DNA of 48,327 nucleotides from M3007 sp046316495. GTDB lineage: Bacteria > Bacteroidota > Bacteroidia > Chitinophagales > Saprospiraceae. Positions 8,263 to 16,893 of the stretch are shown here, one piece after another. The notes beneath the pieces were generated by a model. That model was not told the DNA's origin. It did no database searches and was given only the letters and a program-made list of their open reading frames with translations. Where the stretch lies: NCBI GenBank assembly GCA_046316495.1, contig JBKDAM010000131.1:1-48327 (forward strand). Reading direction: 5' to 3'. Position 1 is the first letter of the stretch. Every line of letters starts with the position of its first letter. A program made the position numbers and the translations under genes.

Positions 8263-9258
8263 TTACTGCTTAGTAAAAAACATGGAGTACCCTCTGAATG
8301 CAGGGCCAAAAACATGGTGTTGTACCAGCATAAGGGGCCCCCAGCTGCATTTAGCCAAGTAGCGTATGTTATACAAACGGCCTTGTTCTTCCAGTTGATC
8401 TACCGGCCAAAACTCCACTTTCTTTTCTATCCCTTGCGTGTTTTTAAGGGTGATGATGGCGAAGGGAACCATATTCATGATGGAGTCTTTCACGGGATTG
8501 GTTTTTTCGATCGCCTCTGCACCTAGTTTCTCGAATGTAATTAGGTAGGCCTCAGCAGAACCTTTTTTTTGAGGAACTTTACTCGGAGGTGTAGTACTGT
8601 AGAAAGGAGTAATTTGATATTCTCCTTCGTCCACCTTGTCTAATTTAAACGACTCACTTTTATTTTGAGGATATTCGACGGCGATCGACTGTATCTGGTC
8701 TACTTTTTCTTCAAAAATCATCCGACTTCTCCATTCATCTTCCTCCAGTCGGTATTGCACTCGAACACTTCCGCGCATAGAAGGTACATGGATCACATAA
8801 GGTTTGTCTGCTCCTTCCATCATCATATAGGTGCCCGTTTCATCCGGGGTTACGCCGCCTATATAATACACCTTTATTTTTTCTCCAGCTTTGTTGTACA
8901 ACTCAACTTTGATTCCCTCAGCAGCAATACTTTTGATGATGGTAGGCTCTGCAGCCTCTGGCGGGACGTAATTTACTCGTATTTTACTCATTGTTTCGAG
9001 CAGCAAATCCACAGCTGTTTGTCGGGCTTCCATGGTTTTGTTGTAGGTCCAGCCTTTTTCATTGCGTTCGAGGAGGGCTGTTTTCCCAGATTTATCTGCC
9101 AGGAAAATTCGATAAATGTCAGCTGGATTTTGCACGGCAAAATCCATGTCAGGTGAAATGGAGGAGCCAGCGGACTTTTTTTTCTGGTAATCCAAGGCAA
9201 AGTAGGCTCCTGCCCCAAGTAGCCCAAAAGCTAGCACCAATATAAGAATAGGTTTCAT
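8263..9258 (-). CDS. DUF4340 domain-containing membrane-anchored protein
   Basis: A 331-residue protein with an N-terminal hydrophobic anchor (residues 3-23) followed by a long extracytoplasmic domain resembling DUF4340 (PF14238), including the segments LERNEKGWTYNKTMEARQ, VDLLLETMSKIRV and a closing GSVRVQYRLEEDEWRSRMIF. In many bacteria DUF4340 proteins sit beside gliding-type ABC transporters (GldF/GldG families), but no such partner is here. It is the first gene of a minus-strand run, with paaC starting 10 bases after its stop. The function is unknown. Confidence 0.72.
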   Translation of the reverse strand: MKPILILVLAFGLLGAGAYFALDYQKKKSAGSSISPDMDFAVQNPADIYRIFLADKSGKTALLERNEKGWTYNKTMEARQTAVDLLLETMSKIRVNYVPPEAAEPTIIKSIAAEGIKVELYNKAGEKIKVYYIGGVTPDETGTYMMMEGADKPYVIHVPSMRGSVRVQYRLEEDEWRSRMIFEEKVDQIQSIAVEYPQNKSESFKLDKVDEGEYQITPFYSTTPPSKVPQKKGSAEAYLITFEKLGAEAIEKTNPVKDSIMNMVPFAIITLKNTQGIEKKVEFWPVDQLEEQGRLYNIRYLAKCSWGPLMLVQHHVFGPAFRGYSMFFTKQ

Positions 9259-9334
9259 ACGTTAATTTTATGTTGACACTCTCTTAAACAACAGAACTTA
9301 GAATTCGACTGCAAAAGAACGAGAACTTTGTTAT

Positions 9335-9368
9335 AAAAAAAAGTCCGCCCGGCTTACGCCGCGCGGAC
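9335..9368 (-). terminator. Intrinsic terminator of the HtrA gene
   Basis: On the minus strand a GC-rich stem (GTCCGC pairing with GCGGAC at 9343-9348 and 9363-9368, plus an inner GGC/GCC stem) is followed by eight T residues. It lies about 55 bases downstream of the HtrA stop and should end that transcript before DUF4340. Confidence 0.85.
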
Positions 9369-9423
9369 ACATCAAAACAAAACGAAAAACCAACTTTATC
9401 TTTAGCTGAGTTCAGCCATATTT

Positions 9424-10548
9424 TTAACCATTTCGGACTCGAAGTTTAACGGGAATTTCGAATTCTTTATTTTTCCGCTTCACTAACACGACCAGCGTGT
9501 CACCTACTTTAGAACGTCCAACCATCTCTCTAAGTTCTGGCAGAGTTGTCACATTTTTGCCATTTATTTTGGTAATGATGTCTCCAGACTGAATTCCAGC
9601 TGCTGCCGCGGACCCACCGTCCAATACTTCAGCCACGTAGACACCCGGTGTGAATTCCATACTTAGGCGTTCAGCAAGGTGGCCGTCCATGGTGGCGATG
9701 TCTACTCCAAGGTAAGCCCTGCGGTATTCTCCGTATTTAATTAGGTCATCTGCAATCCTTTTGGCCAAGTTTACCGGTATTGCGAAAGAGTAGCCCGCAT
9801 AGGTACCGGTTGGGGTGGCAATTGCGGAGTTGATGCCTACCAATCGGCCATTGATATCCACCAGGGCGCCTCCTGAATTACCAGGATTTACAGCAGCATC
9901 GGTTTGTATAAAAGACTCAATTGGAGAGTAGCCTTTGATAATATTGATATCGCGACCTTTTGCACTAACGATTCCCGCGGTTACTGTGGAGCTGAGATCA
10001 AATGGATTACCTACTGCAAGGACCCATTCTCCGACTTTCACCTCATCTGAGTTGGAAAGTTCAATAGCATCCAGGTTAGTGGCATCAATCTTGATGACCG
10101 CCATATCTGTATCTGCGTCTCTACCTACTAGACGCGCTTTGAATTCGCGGTTGTCGTGCAGGGTTACCTCAAATTCATCCGCAAAATCAATCACGTGGTT
10201 ATTGGTCAGGATGTACCCATCTGAGGTATAAATGACCCCGGAACCAGTGCCAGAACGTTGCCCAAAATCAGGTCCGCCAAAAAAGTAGAAAAAAGGATTT
10301 TGACGATTGCGTTCAATCGCTGACTTCCGACTTTCAGTGGCTTTGATGTGCACCACGGCATTTAGTGATTTCTCAGCTGCTTTGGTGAAATCGAAGGCAG
10401 GAGGAGCTCCGGCATAACTTACTTGTTTGGCAGTAGGAGCAACATTTGTTTGAAAGGTAGGGGCAGGATTCTCAGTCAGTTTACCGGCTCCGAAGACCAC
10501 CAGACCACCGACTACACCTGCTACCAGCATTGGAAGGAATTTATTCAT
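9424..10548 (-). CDS. htrA: HtrA/Deg-family periplasmic serine protease
   Basis: A trypsin-fold protease for periplasmic protein quality control. With the ATG at 10548 it has 374 residues: an N-terminal hydrophobic signal or anchor (about 5-22), then the catalytic triad His118 (TNNHVI), Asp148 (DTDMAVI) and Ser225 (NPGNSGG), then one C-terminal PDZ domain (about residues 275-370, with YLGVDI and AAAAGIQSGDIITKINGK). A single PDZ domain makes it DegS-like in layout, but the Gly/Arg-rich linker after the signal (residues 72-97) is like DegP/DegQ homologues in Bacteroidota. The frame upstream to 10614 reads as non-coding. It is monocistronic, with a strong terminator and a 425-base gap upstream. 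Confidence 0.93.
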   Translation of the reverse strand: MNKFLPMLVAGVVGGLVVFGAGKLTENPAPTFQTNVAPTAKQVSYAGAPPAFDFTKAAEKSLNAVVHIKATESRKSAIERNRQNPFFYFFGGPDFGQRSGTGSGVIYTSDGYILTNNHVIDFADEFEVTLHDNREFKARLVGRDADTDMAVIKIDATNLDAIELSNSDEVKVGEWVLAVGNPFDLSSTVTAGIVSAKGRDINIIKGYSPIESFIQTDAAVNPGNSGGALVDINGRLVGINSAIATPTGTYAGYSFAIPVNLAKRIADDLIKYGEYRRAYLGVDIATMDGHLAERLSMEFTPGVYVAEVLDGGSAAAAGIQSGDIITKINGKNVTTLPELREMVGRSKVGDTLVVLVKRKNKEFEIPVKLRVRNG

Positions 10549-10973
10549 GACGTAATGTTGGTTAATTAACGTTGTGATTAGGTAAACGAACAAAAGCGGC
10601 CTGTGCTTTACCAAACGTTCTGTTTAACGGTTTATTAACCTTCTGTTATGGAATATTTTAGTAAATAAGAAGGGATCTGAGAGTAGATCGTTGCGGTGTG
10701 CGATTGGCTGAACTCATAAACACCTTTTCCAATGGGAGGTTAGAGGAACCAAGTACTAGTTCCATTCATTTTTTGTCCAATTATTATGAAACGTGGTTGA
10801 ACTTATGGGAGAATCCTATTTGTATTTGATTTTTCATTTTAGAATTGGCTGAAACCAATTATTTTTGCCATTGAAGATTTCTCACTTGGCAACGCTCCCT
10901 TTCATTTAAGCGTTAATACTTGATAAGTAATCAGAATTGGACCAACACCCTGTTGTTTAATCGTATTTTGTCA
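10549..10973. other. Intergenic region between two divergent genes
   Basis: 425 bases between the htrA start and the HD-domain gene start. It is AT-rich, with a 10-base palindrome GTTAATTAAC near 10560, a short inverted repeat (GGAAC...GTTCC around 10746-10764) and a TAnnTTTG match at 10860-10867. I see no gene in it. The palindrome may be an operator, but nothing confirms this. Confidence 0.5.
10860..10867 (+). promoter_or_regulatory. TAnnTTTG-like element upstream of the HD-domain gene
   Basis: TATTTTTG matches the Bacteroidota -7 consensus but sits in an AT-rich region, about 107 bases before the ATG, so it could be a chance match. Confidence 0.3.
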
Positions 10974-11567
10974 ATGACTCGGCGCGCCTCGCTTAATCAC
11001 CACCAACTACAACAACTTCTAAGGCCAGAGAATGAACTGGAGAAGAAATTGTTATCTACCGATGCTTTCTTGCGCGGGATGGATTGGGGTGAACCAAGGT
11101 TTGGACACCCGGAGGGTAAGGTGGCGGTTCACGTTCGAGAAGTCCTGGATAATATTGATCGGCTGGAGGGATTAGGAGATACGGAGCGAACCCGACTTCG
11201 GCTTATTTCGTTTGCTCATGACACCTTTAAGTACCTCGAAGATCGGAGTAATCCAAGGGACTGGGCGAAGCATCATGGGGTAATTGCCCGCGATTTTCTT
11301 CAAGAATTTACCACGGACCCCGTTGTTTTGAAGATTACTGCTTTCCATGATGATGCGTATTACGCTTGGCTCTATGAAAAGCGTCATGTCGAGCACCTAC
11401 AGCACAAGCAATTGGAATTTTTTCAGCGTCGGATGGAAGATTGCATGCAGTTATTCTATCTCTTTTTTAAGTGCGACACCTTAACTGGCGACAAGACCTT
11501 GGCGCCTCTAACCTGGTTTGAGGAGCATGTGACTGGGATTGATTTAGTGTATTTGGAGCGGAAGTAA
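10974..11567 (+). CDS. HD-domain protein, probable metal-dependent phosphohydrolase
   Basis: A 197-residue soluble protein. The pattern of His53 (VAVHVREVL), His82-Asp83 (ISFAHDTFK), His100/His101 (AKHHGVIARDFL) and His125-Asp126 (AFHDDAYY) fits an HD-superfamily metal site, whose members hydrolyse nucleotides or other phosphates. The specific substrate is unknown. The ATG at 10974 is preferred over the TTG at 10920 because the added 18 residues look random. It lies about 80 bases before the malic enzyme, which has its own promoter, so the two are probably independent units. Confidence 0.65.
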   Translation: MTRRASLNHHQLQQLLRPENELEKKLLSTDAFLRGMDWGEPRFGHPEGKVAVHVREVLDNIDRLEGLGDTERTRLRLISFAHDTFKYLEDRSNPRDWAKHHGVIARDFLQEFTTDPVVLKITAFHDDAYYAWLYEKRHVEHLQHKQLEFFQRRMEDCMQLFYLFFKCDTLTGDKTLAPLTWFEEHVTGIDLVYLERK

Positions 11568-11609
11568 AGGGGTTAAGGAATTATTTTAAGAGGTACCATT
11601 AATTAAATG

Positions 11610-11617
11610 TACCTTTG
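11610..11617 (+). promoter_or_regulatory. TAnnTTTG promoter element of the malic enzyme gene
   Basis: TACCTTTG, a perfect match to the -7 consensus, ends 27 bases before the ATG at 11645. This also argues against starts further upstream in the open frame. Confidence 0.6.
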
Positions 11618-11644
11618 CCTTGGTTACTAGAAGTCCTGATTTGT

Positions 11645-12823
11645 ATGAAATCCATTTATGAGAAGGCACTTGACTTGCATCGTGCCAACAAAGGTAAAAT
11701 TGCTGTTGTTTCAAAGATTGAAGTAGAGGATAAGGAAGACCTATCGATGGTCTATTCACCCGGGGTGGCAGAACCCTGCCGTGCAATTCACAAGTCACCA
11801 GAAACAGTGTACGATTACACCATCAAAGGCAACACCGTAGCGGTGGTGAGTGACGGTACAGCGGTCTTGGGACTTGGAAACATTGGTCCATTAGCCGCTA
11901 TCCCTGTTATGGAAGGGAAGGCAATGCTCTTTAAAATGTTTGCCGATATTGATGCTTTTCCTATCTGTTTAGATACCCAGGACACGGATGAAATCGTTCG
12001 AACCATTCGGAATATTGCTCCTGTTTTTGGTGGGATTAATCTGGAGGATATTGCAGCACCCAGGAGCTTTGAAATTGAGGCTCGCTTGCAAGACCTGGGC
12101 ATTCCTGTATTTCATGATGATCAACACGGCACAGCCATAGTAGTCTTGGCTGCTCTCATCAATGCGGCAAAAGTGGTGGGTAAAAATATCAATGATCTAA
12201 GTATTGTGATCAATGGGGCGGGGGCAGCAGGTATCGCCATCGCCAAACTACTGAAGGGAATCGGACTTACTGCTCCTGCGGTATCGGTGAATAAAATTAT
12301 TCTTTGCGATACTAAAGGTATTATCCACAGTAGCCGGACAGATCTCAACGAAGCTAAACTTGAAGCTTTAACCTACTCTAACCCCGATCATCTCCAGGGA
12401 GACATACGAGATGCCATTAGAGGGGCAGATGTTTTCATTGGGGTAAGTGTAGCCAATTTATTGACAGCGGCTGACATTTCCACGATGGCGGAAAAATCGA
12501 TTGTATTAGCGATGGCAAATCCGGATCCTGAGATCACCCCGGAGGAAGCTAAGCGCGGAGGAGCAATGGTTGTTGGTACCGGTAGAAGTGATTATGCCAA
12601 TCAAGTAAACAACGTACTGGGCTTTCCAGGCGTTTTCCGGGGAGCTTTGGATGCTCGCGCAAAGTCCATAACCCCAGAAATGAAACTTGCTGCAGCATTG
12701 GCCATAGCAGCTTGTGTAGAAACACCCACGGCAGATTATATAATACCCGCCTCTCTGGATAAAACAGTTGCAACTAGTGTTGCGGTAGCTGTGAAGGCCG
12801 CAGCACTCCAACAAAACGCCTAA
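11645..12823 (+). CDS. NAD(P)-dependent malic enzyme, short form without phosphotransacetylase domain
   Basis: The enzyme decarboxylates malate to pyruvate, supplying pyruvate and reducing power for gluconeogenic growth. Visible features are the catalytic Tyr37 in SMVYSPGVAEPC, Lys92 in VMEGKAMLFK, the metal ligands around FHDDQHGTAIV, and the Rossmann loop INGAGAAGIAIAKLL. The length of 392 residues matches the short YtsJ-like class. Many Bacteroidota and proteobacterial MaeB proteins have about 760 residues because of a C-terminal phosphotransacetylase-like domain, which is absent here. Cofactor preference cannot be read with certainty. Confidence 0.93.
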   Translation: MKSIYEKALDLHRANKGKIAVVSKIEVEDKEDLSMVYSPGVAEPCRAIHKSPETVYDYTIKGNTVAVVSDGTAVLGLGNIGPLAAIPVMEGKAMLFKMFADIDAFPICLDTQDTDEIVRTIRNIAPVFGGINLEDIAAPRSFEIEARLQDLGIPVFHDDQHGTAIVVLAALINAAKVVGKNINDLSIVINGAGAAGIAIAKLLKGIGLTAPAVSVNKIILCDTKGIIHSSRTDLNEAKLEALTYSNPDHLQGDIRDAIRGADVFIGVSVANLLTAADISTMAEKSIVLAMANPDPEITPEEAKRGGAMVVGTGRSDYANQVNNVLGFPGVFRGALDARAKSITPEMKLAAALAIAACVETPTADYIIPASLDKTVATSVAVAVKAAALQQNA

Positions 12824-12867
12824 CGTTAAATATCTTCAAATACTCCACCGGTCATAATAAAAGGAAT

Positions 12868-12875
12868 TACTTTTG
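12868..12875 (+). promoter_or_regulatory. TAnnTTTG promoter element abutting the Cys-rich gene
   Basis: TACTTTTG ends 7 bases before the ATG at 12883, so the transcript should begin at or within a few bases of the start codon. Confidence 0.5.
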
Positions 12876-12882
12876 TGAGGAA

Positions 12883-13413
12883 ATGATTTCAAATCGGTTG
12901 GCGAAGTTTTTTACAGCTCTGTGGATCTGTAACCTATTAATTACCACCACAGGGTTTAGTATTCAGGCAGTCTATTGCTACTGCTTGGATGATACCTACT
13001 TCACGTTTGAAAAAGATGTTTCGCACTCCGGTTGTTGTGAGCCTGTAAATGAGAAACCTGCTTGCTGCCAGTCGAAAGAGGCCATTTCAGTGGCTCAAAT
13101 AGATGGGTTCTATCACTTCAGGGTACTTCCTGATGTCAAAAATTCTGAAAAGAGTACATGCAAAAAGGGGGAAGGCTGTTTAGAGACCACTGAGATTTCT
13201 TTTTTATTGAAATCTGATTTTTCCACTGCTGAAGAACTTACCCATACTGTACAGTCATTTTCAGATTGTCTTTTTACTATTCCGTTGGACAACCTGCGGT
13301 TGTTTCCGAGACAAGTCATTTTAGAACTACCGTCAAACAAAGCGCCTCCAGGGTCTCCTCCCCCCATTTCTGGTAGGATGCGCTGTATTCTTACACAAAT
13401 TTATCGTTGTTAG
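12883..13413 (+). CDS. HYC_CC_PP-like Cys-rich secreted protein, likely metal-uptake partner
   Basis: A 176-residue protein with an N-terminal signal (about 1-29) and twelve Cys residues, including a YCYC motif (31-34), two Cys-Cys pairs (51-52 and 61-62), Cys93, Cys99 and Cys129, and a Pro-rich PPGSPPP motif near 155-161. This order (HYC-like motif, CC, PP) fits the HYC_CC_PP family of Bacteroidota, whose genes tend to lie next to TonB-dependent receptors, as here: the receptor follows 132 bases downstream. The paired Cys residues suggest metal binding, perhaps copper, but the sequence does not prove this. The family call is from memory of the motif pattern. Confidence 0.65.
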   Translation: MISNRLAKFFTALWICNLLITTTGFSIQAVYCYCLDDTYFTFEKDVSHSGCCEPVNEKPACCQSKEAISVAQIDGFYHFRVLPDVKNSEKSTCKKGEGCLETTEISFLLKSDFSTAEELTHTVQSFSDCLFTIPLDNLRLFPRQVILELPSNKAPPGSPPPISGRMRCILTQIYRC

Positions 13414-13545
13414 TCAATTGGACTGTCGAAAGTGAATTACCTTTCGCCACCCCTTTGTTCCTGTCCTGCGGTTACGTGGGATAGTATTATTGACTGACTC
13501 GTAGGTCTACGCAGGGAGCCAAGCCTCGGGTTTAAAACAACGATT

Positions 13546-15783
13546 ATGCAAGTATTTAAAATAATTTTAGTTCTATTTTTCGCGTGTGCCGTATCTAATT
13601 CATTAGAAGCGCAGCGAACTATTTTTGGAATTGTAACGAATGAAACAGATGAACTCCTTCCGGGAGCATCGGTATATTGGAAAGATAAAAGTGCTGGTGT
13701 GACCACCGATGAAAACGGCACCTTTAGAATTCCTGCAAAAGCAGTCCCCGATTCTTTACTGGTCCTTTATGCAGGTTATCAGCCAGTAGCAATTGCGGTT
13801 CAGCCTGGTGAAGATAGCCTCTGGATAGTTATCGAGGGGATCAAAGAGCTTGAAACATTTGTGGTGACCGAGCATCAATTTGGGAATACCGTCAGTACGC
13901 TCAACCCAAGAAACGTAGAGCGAATAGGAAGCAAGGAGCTCAAAAAAGCGCCCTGTTGCAACCTTTCCGAAAGTTTTGAAACCAATGGAACCGTTGATGT
14001 GGCCTTCCCAAACGCCTTAACAGGTGTCAAGGAAATTCAAATGCTTGGTTTGAGAGGTATCTACACCCAATTCCTTCTGGAGAATAGACCTACCATGACG
14101 GGGATTGCCACTCCGTTTGCCTTTGAAATGATCCCGGGGACTTGGCTGAGCGGAATTGCACTAGCAAAAGGGGCCAGCTCTGTAAAAAACGGAAATAGCG
14201 GGATTGCTGGTCAAATTAGTACCGATCTGCAGTCTCCTTTAAACGATGAGCCTGTTTTTGTTAATTTGTTTACCTCTACGGAAGGAAGGGGAGAAGCGAA
14301 TGTGCACCTCAATAAGCGAAAAGCAAACCACGGAAACGGGTTTTACCTTCACGGCTCTTTTGTCGAAAATAAATGGGATCGTAACAAAGATCAATTTTAT
14401 GATATGCCGAACAGAAGCCAGTTGAATGGTATGTTCAGGCATCTTTACCAAGACGAGGATAAATGTTATCAGATCAACGTTCAAGCATTAACTGATCGGC
14501 GAACCAGTGGACAAATAACACCATTTGAGGGAGATGCCACCTTTTTTTCAGTTCAGCAGCAGAACGACCGGGTGGAGGTTTGGGGAAAATATGGCTTGGA
14601 GAACATGGGCGGGAAACCTTACCGGCAATTGGGAAATATGTTTTCGGCCTCCTTGCATACTACCCGTGCGCAGTTTGGGCCCAATCGCTGGGATGCTATG
14701 CAGCAATCCCTTTATTGGCAGAGCCTCTATCAGGACATCATTGGAAATACCAACCATACCTATGTAGTCGCACCCTCTGTTCAGGTCGATAATGTTGATG
14801 AACGGGTAAATGAACAAGTGTTGGACCGTAAGGAGGCTCAAGCGGGTGTAATGGGCGAGTACACTTATTCGCGTCCCAACCTTGACATGGGTATTCCCGA
14901 TTTGGTGGTAGTGGCTGGAGCGAGAATGGATTATAATACCCGTTTCAAACGTTGGATGTTTACTCCTAGGTTGAGTGCAAAATACAATTTTAGCACCAAC
15001 TCTGTATTTCGGCTATCTGCTGGTAAAGGATACCGCTCCCCGCATTTGGTCGCTGAAAATGTGAGTCTACTGGCTAGTAATAAATCTTTACAATTCGCTC
15101 CTGGGATGGGAATGGAATCTGCTTGGAATTACGGGGTGAATTACACCCAACAGTTTAAGTGGAGAGGCCGTCCTGGATCTGTATCCCTTGATTTATACAG
15201 GACTGATTTTTTGAACCAGATTTTGGTGGACGTGGACCAGTCTCCTTTTGTGGTTTCCTTCTATGAAGTTAAATCGAATGCCCTATCGCAAATTGCGCTC
15301 TTAACGGCACAATACGAAGTTTTGAAAGGGCTAGAAGTAAAGATTTCTGGAAAGTACCAGGATGCCAGAGCTGTCTATTCAGACGGAGTAGAGCGACAGG
15401 CAATTCTACTTCCTAAATACCGAGGTTTGATTACGTTGGACTATACGACCCCTAATAAAAAGTGGATGTTCAATGTGCGGACTCAGCTACTTGGAGCGCA
15501 GCGCTTACCGGATAATTCTCAGATTCCCCATGAGTATACCCATGGATTCCCAGAGTACAGTCCGACGTACAGTTTGTGGAGTGGACAAATAACCTACCAC
15601 CTAAGTACTACCACGGAGCTCTATTTAGGAGGGGAGAATATAACCAATTATCAGCAACATGAGGCGATTATTGCCGCCCGGGAGCCCTCAAGCCCCTATT
15701 TTAATGGAGCCCAATTGTGGGCACCTATGGGGGGGAATATCCTATACCTGGGAATTCGCTACTCACCCAAAAGGGAGGAGTAG
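13546..15783 (+). CDS. TonB-dependent receptor with carboxypeptidase-like N-domain and Cys-Cys plug
   Basis: A 745-residue outer-membrane transporter. After the signal peptide (1-22) comes a carboxypeptidase-regulatory-like domain (about 24-100, with GIVTNETDELLPGASVYW). The plug domain begins with the unusual KAPCCNLSESFETN (Cys137-Cys138) and contains MLGLRGIYTQ, followed by a beta-barrel ending near YLGIRY. The Cys-Cys plug type is the one seen next to HYC_CC_PP proteins, as here, and suggests a metal or metal-complex substrate. The substrate is not proven. The 3' end overlaps the convergent UbiA gene by 25 bases. Confidence 0.9.
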   Translation: MQVFKIILVLFFACAVSNSLEAQRTIFGIVTNETDELLPGASVYWKDKSAGVTTDENGTFRIPAKAVPDSLLVLYAGYQPVAIAVQPGEDSLWIVIEGIKELETFVVTEHQFGNTVSTLNPRNVERIGSKELKKAPCCNLSESFETNGTVDVAFPNALTGVKEIQMLGLRGIYTQFLLENRPTMTGIATPFAFEMIPGTWLSGIALAKGASSVKNGNSGIAGQISTDLQSPLNDEPVFVNLFTSTEGRGEANVHLNKRKANHGNGFYLHGSFVENKWDRNKDQFYDMPNRSQLNGMFRHLYQDEDKCYQINVQALTDRRTSGQITPFEGDATFFSVQQQNDRVEVWGKYGLENMGGKPYRQLGNMFSASLHTTRAQFGPNRWDAMQQSLYWQSLYQDIIGNTNHTYVVAPSVQVDNVDERVNEQVLDRKEAQAGVMGEYTYSRPNLDMGIPDLVVVAGARMDYNTRFKRWMFTPRLSAKYNFSTNSVFRLSAGKGYRSPHLVAENVSLLASNKSLQFAPGMGMESAWNYGVNYTQQFKWRGRPGSVSLDLYRTDFLNQILVDVDQSPFVVSFYEVKSNALSQIALLTAQYEVLKGLEVKISGKYQDARAVYSDGVERQAILLPKYRGLITLDYTTPNKKWMFNVRTQLLGAQRLPDNSQIPHEYTHGFPEYSPTYSLWSGQITYHLSTTTELYLGGENITNYQQHEAIIAAREPSSPYFNGAQLWAPMGGNILYLGIRYSPKREE

Positions 15784-16775
15784 AGCTCGAGTTGTTCCAG
15801 CTGTTTTTTCCATTCTTCCCTACTGGTAGGCCAGTAGGGAAGAAGTAGGAAAATACCTGAGAACATGGTTAATTTTAAGGTGGCACTTGCCCAGGAAAAA
15901 TGTGTTTTTGTTTTTGCTCGAAAAACAATAAGCACACTCAATAGGGTAGGAAGAACCAGTAGCAAGGATCCAATCACGACACTTTGAGGGTGAGAATGTC
16001 TTTCTTTCCAGTAGAACATTAAAGCAACTAATAGGAAGAGCAAGAACAAGCCAGTTGTACCAGCTAGTTTTTGCGCATACCTTATTCCTTTCTTTACAGG
16101 TAAAGTATGGCAACCGCAAGCAGCATCGCCTTGAATATCCTCCAAGTCCTTTATCTGCTCTCGGAAAAGATTGGTTATGAATGAGAAAAGACCGTACAAC
16201 CATACAAGCCCTATAACTTGTTGAATCGCCTTAGGTGCATGGAAACTGGCTAACCAAATAGATCTGCTTTCGGGAAGTAATAATAATACAGGTGTAATGC
16301 CGCATAAAACAGCGACCAAGAGGTTTCCGTAAAAAGAAGTACATTTCAGTTGCCATGCATAGATGAAAAGCAGCAGAGAGACCGTTGGAAACAGCCATAG
16401 AGCCCAGAAGCCATGCTGTTTAGGCATGCTGATGTAAAGCTGAAGCGCTGCGACACTAATTAGCAACTGAACAAAGAAGTAAAATCCAAGGAGGGTTCCT
16501 ACGCTCCAATATTTTCCAATAACAACCTTATCTGGTCGGTTAATGAGATCAATTTCTCGATCAAAGTAATCGTTGATTAGGTATCCACCCAACGTTGTCA
16601 ACACGGTTGCTAAGCTAAGCCAACCATATTGGGGTAAGGTAAGGCCTGGAACCCCTCCGGCCCGCATTATTTCTGGTCTTAGTAGCAACCAATACGGAAC
16701 AGCCTGGCTTATGGCCACGATTACCAAATTGGGCAGGCGGAGCATTCGAAGTACTGGGAGGATGGGTAGTTTCAT
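15759..16775 (-). CDS. UbiA-family prenyltransferase, probably (di)geranylgeranylglyceryl-phosphate synthase-like
   Basis: A 338-residue polytopic membrane enzyme. Both aspartate-rich, Mg-diphosphate-binding motifs are present: NDYFDREID (68-76) and DLEDIQGD (210-217). UbiA enzymes transfer prenyl chains to aromatic rings (quinones, hemes) or to glycerol lipids. In several Bacteroidota a UbiA gene of the geranylgeranylglycerol-phosphate type travels with the mevalonate genes. Here the mevalonate kinase lies 0.6 kb away, divergently, which supports that subtype, but a menaquinone (MenA) or heme O role is not excluded. The ATG at 16775 is preferred; the frame upstream to 16919 overlaps the divergent gene. 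The gene overlaps the TonB receptor tail by 25 bases. Confidence 0.82.
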   Translation of the reverse strand: MKLPILPVLRMLRLPNLVIVAISQAVPYWLLLRPEIMRAGGVPGLTLPQYGWLSLATVLTTLGGYLINDYFDREIDLINRPDKVVIGKYWSVGTLLGFYFFVQLLISVAALQLYISMPKQHGFWALWLFPTVSLLLFIYAWQLKCTSFYGNLLVAVLCGITPVLLLLPESRSIWLASFHAPKAIQQVIGLVWLYGLFSFITNLFREQIKDLEDIQGDAACGCHTLPVKKGIRYAQKLAGTTGLFLLFLLVALMFYWKERHSHPQSVVIGSLLLVLPTLLSVLIVFRAKTKTHFSWASATLKLTMFSGIFLLLPYWPTSREEWKKQLEQLELYSSLLGE

Positions 16776-16893
16776 GCTGCGAAGGAACGGTGAATACTTA
16801 AAATAATCAAGTATAGATCGTTTAACACTTTCATTATTTGTATAGAAATTGTTCCTTTGTGCAACTTTACGATTTAACCATCGTTGTTGAGGT

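Noticed and set aside
12121..12814. Several long minus-strand frames opposite the malic enzyme
   Set aside because: They are antisense shadows of a well-conserved gene and have no family features.
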